A stretch of DNA of 64,000 nucleotides from Tubulanus polymorphus (Eukaryota; Nemertea; Palaeonemertea; Tubulaniformes; Tubulanidae): the NCBI RefSeq assembly GCF_964204645.1, contig NC_134027.1:21006485-21070484 (forward strand), read 5' to 3'. The notes beneath the pieces were generated by a model. The model was not told where the DNA came from. It did no database searches and was given only the letters and a program-made list of their open reading frames with translations. Below, one piece after another: positions 49,101-61,100 of this stretch (position 1 is its first letter; each line of letters begins with the position of its first letter). A program made the translations under genes and the position numbers.

Positions 49101-52100
49101 GTTTTCTCGATGATGAAAGAGACGTTCAGAATTAGAAATTACTTAGTAAAGAATCCGTCCCACATGAACGAAGTATCTTCGTGATGGCGGCTGAGCTGAT
49201 TGAAATTTTCGAACGGATCTCTTCGTTTCGGATTCAAATCTTCGTAAATACCTAGAAAAAGATCAATCACGTGTCATTTTGGTTCATATTGATTTCGAAT
49301 CACAAGCACGGTAAAACCTGCTTAATTTGTTGCTGTTCAATTGATCAAGGTTTCATCTAACCCTGACATTAATTTAACTCAATTTGTCAGAATTAACAGT
49401 GAAATATGGAACAGTCTCCTGTACGGTAGACGCAGCTTCATGCGGATCATTAGGGAACATTAGGGTAATCAATCAGATTCATGTGAGACCTGCATTGAAC
49501 TGATCCGCATTAAAAGGTTTTAAGGCTGGTTTTCACAGGTAGTTTCCACCTAGCTTTTTCGTGCAACTTTTTTCCACTCCTTGAAAATGCTCTGAGCCGA
49601 AATGTGTAAGGATTTGAGTACCAGTGGCAGACGTTTTCATGAGCCTAAGCAGTAGCTTTTTCCTGCTGCTCCATTTTTTTCCAGCACAGGGCCAGTTTTT
49701 TTGCCGCTTTCTACAAAGCTAGCTGGAAACTAATCATGAATACCAGGCTATAGTGTATTATCAAGTCACTTACATCCCATTTCATCTGTCGAGTCACCGC
49801 AGACAGGAACACCATCGCACTTTTTAATGATCGGATAACACCTTGTACCAGAGCCTTTCTGATAGGTCAAACACGGCAATAATCCTTGAGATATATTACA
49901 TCCTCCTGTATAAATAAGACGGCATGAACAGTGGGTCAAAATTTGTTGTCATATTATAATATTAGCGATCGGCACAGTTCTGACAGGGGGTGGTTTACTC
50001 ACGGTGAGAGCCAGTAACATTTGCATCAGTAAATGCGAACAATCCAGCATACTGAAATATACAAACAACAATCACTACCTCATAATCCAAATCAAATGCC
50101 AGCAACTAGTTCTGAAGTAGATCTTAGGAAGAGAGTTCAAATATCCGAATAACCATAGAAGCGATAACATTAAAAACCTCATTTTCTAATGAGTAAATAC
50201 AGTTTATTAACACGAACGTTTTCGGGATCATATCCCCTCATCAGGTGAAATACAAGTGAATCAAATGATTAAACTACAGGTTTATATACAACATAAGTTA
50301 CAAAATTACAAGTGCTAAATTCTAAGCTAATTACAAACCAAGTATTTAATTACAAACTAATTATTTGAATACATTTAGGATAAAGGATGAGCCGTTTTGA
50401 AATAATTGTTGATTTAAAGAGGGTCGTTGCGCTTTAATAAACAGGGCCTCCCTAATTTTACAGTCGAGATCAGATGAACCTTTGTCCAGAATTTTGAATT
50501 TGTTGTTACTGAATTCCTGATCACAAGTGTGACAAATTGCGAGATGTTGTCCAATCGCAGAAGTCTTTGATCTGTGTTCCTTAATCCTGATGGCCAAATG
50601 TCGTTTAGTTTTCCCAATATAGGAAGTGTTTATATCACATAAACAATTAAATTTATATATGACTTTAGCCTTCAGCGATTTAGGGGTAGCACATTTCAAA
50701 GAGAAAAAATTCTTAATTTTGGTCGTAGTGAATGCACATTTCAAGTTGATTTCAAAATTCCTTTTAAATAGATATTTTAATTTTCGGGCAAATAGGATTG
50801 ACGGGTTACCAATATACGGTAATGAAATGAATAGATCAATACCATCTTCAACAGGTTTCGGTTGAGGTTCTGAGTTCTGTTTTGATTTCAAAAATCTATT
50901 AATACATTGATCGATGACATGAATAGGAAACGCATTAGATTTAAACAGATTTTTCAAGAAATTGATTTCTTCTGAAAAGATGGTCCAATCACTGCAAATA
51001 TTGTAGGCACGAAAAAGCATGGTATTGCATGGAATTACGAATCTGCCCGAAGTTTTTATTATTCAAACCTCCGAAACTGAGAGCGTATGCAAGTAATGAT
51101 AATCTCAAACTCGAAATCTTGAAGAATCAAATCGAAAATGTTAAAACCGAATTATCTAAAACCAACAGTAAATTGAAGAAAATCAAATCCGATTTATGCG
51201 AGAAATTGACCTGGATTCAAACAATCATTTGGCTCACTAGACTTAACCAGAAAGGCAGGAAACTAACTTCGGAAACACAGCAACGTCATGAACGCAAGCT
51301 TTTAAACTTGTGGAAAGATCAGCGTCACCCAGCACCGGATTGCTTAATCAATAGATCAAATTATCAACTATCCCTAGAAGAAACTGAGATACTACGTTAC
51401 GGCTTAAAGCATCACATTCTTCCGAAAAATATCAACGAAATCGACCTTAAATCACGTATTGAAAAAACTGTTTACCACAAAAATAGGACTATATCTGGCG
51501 GCGAACCGAATGTGAATAACTCTTTCCTTGAAAGTATTAGACATGCGACCATCTCATTTATCAACAGCGCTAAATCAGTATGTGGCTCGACCTGGAACCG
51601 ACGTTTCTACCGTACGATTGAAAAACTTCGAAAAAACAAGGACATTAAGATCTGCTCATTTGACAAAGGCAACGGCATTGTTATTTTGGACTCTAACGAA
51701 TATTTCGATAAATTAGATAAAATTGTATTTGATAAAAGTAAATTTACTGAAATCAAAAATGTGAGAAAGAATCACCCTGTCATATCTAATGAAACCAAAA
51801 TCTGCGGATTTCTGAGAAAACATGTGAAACAGTATGTAAGTTCAGAAATATTTGATTCTATCTACCCAAGCGGTAGCCAACCTGGTAAATTATATGGTTT
51901 GTGCAAAGTGCATAAAGATAACTTTCCATTTCGACCCGTTGTATCAATGATCGACACTGCTGAATATAACCTGGCCAAATATCTCGATAAAATCATTAAA
52001 CCACATATACCGTCTAAATTCATGTTAAATAGCACTTGGGAGTTCCTTAAAAAACTGAAACAATTCGTTTTTAAACCTTCTGATATTCTAATAAGTTTTG

Positions 52101-55100
52101 ATGTAGAGTCACTTTTCACTAATGTTCCATTGAAAGAAACCATTGATATAGTTTCCGATTATATATATGCTTCCGACTCTAAACCTACATATGATCAGGC
52201 TACATTCAAAGAATTACTTAAAATCGCAACTTCGGGTTTGTTTATGTACAATGATCGTATTTTCAAGCAAGTTGATGGGGTCACCATGGGCAGCCCCTTA
52301 GGCCCAACCTTAGCGAACTTTTGTCTTGCCCATTTTGAAAACTTGCTCCTCTCCAAAACTAATTACAAACCGACATTATACCTGAGATACGTGGACGATA
52401 TTTTCGGCATATTTCGAAATGTATCCAGTTATAGACTATTTTTTGAAGAATTGAATCGCCTCCATTCTAACCTTAAATTCACTTTTGAACTAGGTCCTAA
52501 TCTATTACCTTTTCTCGATACCGAAATACAAATTCCGTTAGAAACCGGTAGTGACTTTATATCTCGAGTGTACAGGAAAGCTTCCAACACAGGCCTACTT
52601 TTGAACTTCAACGCCATGTGTCCGTATAAATGGAAAATAGGACTCATCAATACCATGCTTTTTCGTGCCTACAATATTTGCAGTGATTGGACCATCTTTT
52701 CAGAAGAAATCAATTTCTTGAAAAATCTGTTTAAATCTAATGCGTTTCCTATTCATGTCATCGATCAATGTATTAATAGATTTTTGAAATCAAAACAGAA
52801 CTCAGAACCTCAACCGAAACCTGTTGAAGATGGTATTGATCTATTCATTTCATTACCGTATATTGGTAACCCGTCAATCCTATTTGCCCGAAAATTAAAA
52901 TATCTATTTAAAAGGAATTTTGAAATCAACTTGAAATGTGCATTCACTACGACCGAAATTAAGAATTTTTTCTCTTTGAAATGTGCTACCCCTAAATCGC
53001 TGAAGGCTAAAGTCATATATAAATTTAATTGTTTATGTGATATAAACACTTCCTATATTGGGAAAACTAAACGACATTTGGCCATCAGGATTAAGGAACA
53101 CAGATCAAAGACTTCTGCGATTGGACAACATCTCGCAATTTGTCACACTTGTGATCAGGAATTCAGTAACAACAAATTCAAAATTCTGGACAAAGGTTCA
53201 TCTGATCTCGACTGTAAAATTAGGGAGGCCCTGTTTATTAAAGCGCAACGACCCTCTTTAAATCAACAATTATTTCAAAACGGCTCATCCTTTATCCTAA
53301 ATGTATTCAAATAATTAGTTTGTAATTAAATACTTGGTTTGTAATTAGCTTAGAATTTAGCACTTGTAATTTTGTAACTTATGTTGTATATAAACCTGTA
53401 GTTTAATCATTTGATTCACTTGTATTTCACCTGATGAGGGGATATGATCCCGAAAACGTTCGTGTTAATAAACTGTATTTACTCATTAGAAAATGAGGTT
53501 TTTAATGTTATCGCTTCTATGGTTATTCGGATAGTTCTGAAGTTCTAAATTAGATTTTGGCTTAGCTTCAAGCTATAATCAATTCAGTTGCTATGATTCA
53601 AGTCTGTAGTAAAATTTTTCAAACAAATTTTTCACAACCCTTCACAACCCTTTCAACTCAAAGTAGAATCCTCAAAATTTAACATTGCAACTAAAAGTTT
53701 TGGGGGCTCAGCTGCTCAAAGTCCTTGGATAACTGACATGGAGACATTCAAAACCGGCTTGTTACCATAGTAACCCGAGCAACTAGCCCCAGTTGATACA
53801 CATATATACATATTTGTTTACCTCAAACGTAGTGTTGGCATCCACTCCGTAAGTTGGCGATGGGAAGTAAACAGTATGTTTCAACTCATCTGAATATCTC
53901 CAGGTGTATGCGAAACTTTTATTAGCGTGGCTGTCGAATGATGACAGTTCATCGATTATCTGAAGTAAAACAAAATAGAATCTTCCTCAAAGATCTGGAA
54001 AAGCCAGGATGCAGCTCTTTCTCAATCTATCTGTACCCAGCCTGATACTTGACTGTCTGTAACAACTCGCTCAAATAATTCTGCTGTCTGTACCCTCCAT
54101 CAGCTGTCTGTACCCTACAACCTGCAGACAATCTGCCATCTTTAACCACCCTCCCTCCAGAAATCTGCTGTGTGTAACCACTCCCTCAGACAAATTGCTG
54201 TCTGTAACCACCCTATCCCTCTGACAATTCACTGCGGGTAACTGCACCCACCCGCCAGACAATCCAGACTCTATCGCCATGCTCACTGGTCATCAACACT
54301 TCGCCGCGTTTCCTCCGTATGGACCTAAGGAAATCTTATTCGAAAATGAATTCTCTAATTTTTCCCCTTGACCCGACTGGACATTCTATAACCATTCATG
54401 GAAAATCAGATACAGACTTCAACTAACAGATGGCAATTGTCTGAAGGGGTGGGTACAGGCAGCTACATCATAAATTCTAATTATACTTCGTACTAATTAT
54501 ACTTACATCCCACTGCGTTAGGAACGGATTACCACCATGTATATACTGATCTCTGTCTATACCGGAAAATGAGATAAATACTCCGGGATCCGTCATTCCA
54601 ATAATCTCTACTGTATGACCGCTGAAATCTTTGCCTTTATTGATTTTCAAATCGACCTTGAAAATAAAATGCAAACTAAATCTCGCACCTGCTTGAAAGG
54701 ACTACGTCGACTGTATGACATACACAAACGACCAAGTCATGACTTTCAAAAACTCCTTCCTAATTTGAATTCAAGAAATGGATGAAACTTAATAAATGCC
54801 CCTCTAACCAATTCCACAGTTCTGGGTTAAGATTTGACACTACTGAGGTTTACAACATTGGAAGTGATCTCAATTTTGCTTGGATGTAAACCCAACAGGA
54901 AACTGCAGAACCATGACCTGACCATTACATTACGTAACTTTGTCTCCAAAAAATGTCCATCGAAAAACTGTGATAACAAAACGCTTCGAATGTTCCCAAG
55001 ACTTACGTGGTACATGCTGGTTCCGTTGACGAAGAAATTCAAAGCATCCACGACCACTTCAGCATCTGGCCTGATATAGTACGCGACGATATGAGCCATC

Positions 55101-58100
55101 GGAGACATATCTCGCGATAAGGCGACCGAAAACGTTTTCACTTTCGATTCCATATTCAACCGATCCCCGATAATAATTCTGCCGCCGGAAACGATCTACA
55201 AAGAAGTTGTTGATTCCATTTTTATTCAAAAGAACAGCGCAGTTTGGATTCGCTCCTTAACTTGTCTAGCCCTTGTTATTATGATCCCGCAAAGGAATTA
55301 AAATCAAATTATTTCTGTGATTTTCTTCCATCTTTATTGATAGTTCTATTCTTTTGATGTGTTCTTTTGATTTAAGTGTATGGAAAGGGATAAACCTACG
55401 GGTGTCCTCTTTATAAATTATGATGCGTTAATGTTCCATATTGAAATTATGTTAACATTATCATTACTATGTTAAATTATGTTTACATTTGAATACTTAA
55501 TGAGAAATTCATACATTCATTCAAACTCTGCAAACACAGAATAACAATTTGGATAATGTAGTCACCTAATGAAGCCGGAAGCCTGCAAGACGTACCTGGT
55601 AGTAAATCTGTTTCGTGTAGTGACTGCTCTGTATTTGGAATATCATGTATTCGTTGACTTTAGGCGCATCCGTCATCGTGCTGATCTGAATGTAACTGTT
55701 GGTCGGCGAGTAAGCTTTTACCGCTTGCTGTTCAGCTCTTTCTTCGTTATCGATAGCGAAATAGGCCTGCAAAATATTTACGTATACGTATATTAAGAGC
55801 AAACTACATAAGAATTTTCAGTTGATTGTAATTACAAAATATGCATGGGTACCAAATTGAATATGATTCAATATTGAATATTCAACTCCCCTTGGGGAGC
55901 AAAAAAGACATGGTTTTCTAACTCTTAATTAAGGGATTGCCCCTCTTATTTATTTGATTTGGCATCCGCTACAAACCCACCACACCTAAAGGGAACAAAA
56001 CAGGTATGATTTGGGGTTAGGTGTCTCATGACAATGCAAAAAATAGCAATATACCTGTTGATATTTTCCTTAACAAAATTTTGTAAATACTCGTCTGATA
56101 GGCCTACATCTAAGACCCAAACTTCACACATGTTGAAAGTTACGAAACAATGTCTTCAGGCTAGAAATAATGTACGTACCCTTAATGTAAACATTTCCTC
56201 TCTATCCGTAGGTATGAATGTGTATCTGATGATTCCGTCATTGGGAATATTGATTCGTTCCTCGATCATACCCGACGATCCTCCCCCTGATCCTCCAGCC
56301 ATTCGCTGTATACGCACAAACTGACCCGAATACGCCGGCATCGGTGCGCCATCTAGCCGCGCTACAGCCAACTAAAAGTAACACGGGAAACACATTGACG
56401 GGATGGGTGCAGGTGCAACATAATTCTTCAAGCATAAAACGAAATGATCATCTTTTGATTGTTGTACTTAATGTGGTGAAGGAACTAAGGGCTTGCAGCC
56501 ATTTTCGCCATGACTGACGCCATATTGGTTGGCAAACACAACAAAGAATTTACATGATAAAGTAAATCCCTGTTTGTAAATCACTGATTATCGTGCAAGA
56601 CCTCAAAAGCAATACTAGAAATGCCTGCGTTTAGTTGATTAAAACCACAGCAAATGCTGCACAATTCGAAAGACCTACACAACAAGAAGATTCACTACAT
56701 AGATAGATGCCAAAATGGCCACCAGTCAGCCATATTTGATATTATTGTAAAATCAACGCACGCAACTACATACCAAACAGTTGTACCAAGATTCATGAAA
56801 ATAAAACCTAGTAGTTAACATCGCAAGTTTAATGTACTCAACAGATGCCAACAAGGCCAAGCCAACAGGAGGTAATATTAATAACCAATAAGTTGAGTTA
56901 AAACTTTTTGAAACGTGGCCCATTATCTAGTTTCCCCTGGGTAACTAATAACCCAGTTGACTACAACAGATGTCTAACTCAATTGAATTGAGTAAGTTAA
57001 CCATCAAGAGTTTATACCAGTTAAAACACCACCCTACGCTTTTTATTACAATCAATCCGATGTATACTCACGTAAGCCGTGAAAATCATTCCAGGTTTAA
57101 AAGTTCGAACTTTTCCACCGAGGAACGTCAAGTGAACCTCGCTGCCGTAGATATACGAATACGCCCAGCTCGTTTGATTCTCGAGTAGAAACCAATCGCG
57201 AACCGTCGCGTTCACCCAGACCTCGTGATTCTCCAGCTCGTCCGTTCCGGTGACGTAGCGTAATTCATCCATCGTGAAAAACATTTCGTGTCTGCCGCTT
57301 GTCTGTCAGAATGAAACGATAACAATGAAATATTTCAAATATCCGGGTTTCTCGGAATAGGGTACCGGCACACATCAGATAGAGCATTTACAGGGCTGCC
57401 AACCTCTAAAAAGTGCTATCAGTAACGAATTGAACTTTTTTCAGTAACATTTCCTCGAAATATGTAAGAAAATGTTCAAACTAATCGGTAATCGGTAGTA
57501 AGACCCTCAGTAGCATCTTTCATATTTCTGTATGAATCAAACAAATCAAATCAGTATTTCTCAATATAAAATAGTAACAGATACTGAAAAATCAGGAACA
57601 GTAGGCAGCTCTGCGTGTAGTCGAAATTAGTTCATTTTCCATCAAATTTGAACGGGATTTTTAGGTAAAAGATTCGATACATTATCCAACGAGATTGAAT
57701 AATATGTTCACCATTAACGAAACACTTACAAATTTTACATCGCGTTGAATCGTTTTAGGTTCAACCGGTTGAGCGGAGAAATCACTTTTGCCTTGTCGAC
57801 GAACGATTGTCAAATACACAGTGGCATTACCGCGAACTGGATACCCAGACGTTAAACTGAAAATATTGATTATTTTGCTAATGAGGACCTACTTTCAGCT
57901 GACCACAGAGCCGATTCAAGAATCGCAAATCAGCTTTACAATTCTTTACTCAACTTTATTAAATGATTTTATGAAGTTTAAATTCTGATTCTTTTTCTTC
58001 ATTGAAATGGAGTGTACGCAACTCTCTAAAAGCATGACTAACGCACTCAGCCCCACATAAATGGATTTTGAAGAATCAGTTGGTTTTATCAAAATTCCCT

Positions 58101-61100
58101 TACGATAAATACTTTATCTCGCCCTCTACTACAGGTCCCGAGACTTTCGACAGCTCTTACTTTCGACTCACTTTGGCTGCCTCTACCACAGCCCCTAGTA
58201 CTACAGCTACCCAGACTTTCTTTAGATCGCTGTACTTAATTAATATGGCACCCCAGACTAACTACAGATCCCCTTACTTACTTAGCAGTAATAATGACAG
58301 GTAAACCAATTCCATTGTCACGAATGTAGGTAGGAGTCGTAACATTTACATCAAACCTTGGACGGACTGTTCACGATAGGAAATACGAAACAAAATCTTA
58401 AAATAAGTTCTACTCACAGATATCAAGTTAAGCCCATTTACAAGAATTCTTGCGGTAACTTTTTTCCAATTTACTAACAGAGTTCATTGTACGTATTGGA
58501 GTTACAGTGACATGGTTATTATGGTAACACAATGATTGTATAATCTAAGACAACTCTCCTGAACTGATAAATTGCCAAACAGGACATCAATTCGATTTAT
58601 CTGAATTACTAAATATACTTACAATATTCAATGACTTTAAAATCATTTGTATATGTGCTTCCCTGAAATATGAATTTAAAATTTTGTGAGCCCAATATCT
58701 GAACAGCAAGGTAGAGTACAGGGCCTGTGAGCTCTTTGATAAAAGGGGCTGGTACCGGTAATAACTGGTTTAAGTTATCCAGTGGATAACTAGTTTAGTG
58801 AGTATCAAAGCTGCATTGTAACTGAATTTGTCCACTCATTACCTATAATCAACCTCTGAGCAACTGGTCTAGCAGGAAAATAGGAAAGATAAGGGTCAGA
58901 AATTATGAAATTTTCACTACATGTACTTACAAAAGCTTCTAACATGATTTGCCATGTTCCATAAGCAGGTTGATCGGATAAATCGAACGACATACTTATT
59001 ACACCTGGAAAATGAAATACAGAATCAGTTAAAATAAACTAATCCAGTTCATAGTACAAAAGATGACAGATCTTCGCCAATATTTGCAAGGGCTGGATGG
59101 AATAAGCAACCTATGGTCTACTTAACCTAGGCATGTAGTACAATCATTTTATTCTAAATGATTCCCGCGAAGAAGTTCCTCTTTAAGTTTTAGAAGAAAT
59201 TTTTCTATCTACATGTACATGTTTCTAGACAACATGCGGCTTGCGTCGAAAAAATGTCTATTTAGACAAAATTTTCAAAATGAAAACCATCTAAATATAT
59301 ATGGTACATAATGTGTATGTATATAATTCAACAACGAAATTATGTAAGATATAATATCCTGTTAAGTTTGAACAAGTGTTTAAACTTCAGTGTAATAACA
59401 TGCAAATTTCTTAAGAGTGCTTGAAAAAAGTGCAGAGTGCACAGGAATATCGTGGTGAATATTTAGTCAAAACTGCTCCTGCTCTGATTCAATTATAACC
59501 AATCGCAGACCTTACATAGCTAACGTTTTCATAATTTGATAGAGCCAATCACTCAATGATCAGCTAGCCATGAATCAGAGCCCATGTTCTGAACTGGATA
59601 TACATGCAGGCCTAAGAACAATTATTATTGTATCTCCGGACAAGCCAATTGTTGGATCAATTGTTTAATTTGCGTCATTCGGATCTTGGTTCCCCAAAAC
59701 TAACCCTATTGAATTGTTCAATTAACCTCATGATGGGATGGCCTTATGAAGCGTTGCCCGCACACTGTAAGCAGCAGCCAGCAGGACTGGTCGTCACTGC
59801 TAAACTATATCTGTACTTCGATTTCCGATTTCAAAATCAAACCCCCTGTTTCGCTCCCGGCAGGTGTGGTGGGTCTGTAAGGGACACTCAATCAAAAAAT
59901 CTAACGAAATTTACAAACCAAATAAACAACAGGGACTATCCCTATTTTAAGATCAAAATATCCAACTGCGGCACTGAGGTCACATATATGTATTGCTTAT
60001 AGTCAGATATTATCTCAAATGACTGGATAAAACTTAAAGTATTATGCGTAGATAACTGAACAGAAAGAACAGTAACAACAGATAGAATGAGAAAGTGCAG
60101 ATCAAACTCATCTCAGTCACAAACACTCTATGAACCTACTGCCTACAATTAAAAAGGTTTAAAAAAAAACTGACAACAAACAAATCCTATAAAAACTGAA
60201 AATCTAATCAAACAGATCCAGTTGCACCACAGTTGCGATCGACCAAATAGGGATCATATAAACTGCTAATGATTTGGACCCAGTTCCACAGTTTTAAGCA
60301 GGCTATTCTCCCTGCCCTAAGTATTGCCGGGGCTGTTAAAATTCTCCTGAGTTGGAAATTGCATAACTTGAAAGTGTTTAAGCAGAAAGCATCACGAGAA
60401 AAGGAGGAGTCTATTGTATAGAATATCACTCAAGAATCAATCAGTTGATCTTCGTTGTTTGGTGTTGATGATTGGCACTTAAATTATCATCGCACTCCTA
60501 GACTAGAATCTTATCTACTCATAACTGTGGAGTCGAGTCCAAAATTATTTGTTCATAACTGATATGACAGTGGCCATGGGCCAGGCTCCACTTCACACTT
60601 AATAACTGCCCGACAATTGGAAAAGCTTCATGTTTAAGCAAATAGACTTGAGAAAATTTCTATTTAAGCAATGTATATTCCTTTTCTATACTCCTTTTAG
60701 CCAATTGGATCTTACTCTCATTTCAATCAAATACTGGTATCAGTGAAAAAGATTCTAGTGTAATAAGGTCAATAAGCACAGCAAAGCAATCGGAAGATAG
60801 GCTCACTAGTTAAAATACAGTATAACTCGTTCAATTCGGATTTTCACTTTATTTCGTACTAAAATTCCAGTCCCCACTAGGTTATTTCCATTCAAATGAG
60901 AGGACATAATTCGAACAAAATTTTCCACTTCCAGGTGATCCGAATTAAACGAGTTCTACCGTAGAAGCAAACGTAAGTAGCTGACTTCCCCGACCCAAAA
61001 ACCTTACCTGCATTAGTCTGTTGAGACAACCATCTCCTGACCACAGTTCCAGTCGCATCCTATAATACGATTGGATACAACATGTGAGAAAACTATTTCG

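Noticed and set aside
50361-51020. 219-codon minus-strand frame as a separate gene
   Set aside because: It is the inverted 3' arm of the Penelope-like element, lacking the RT core.
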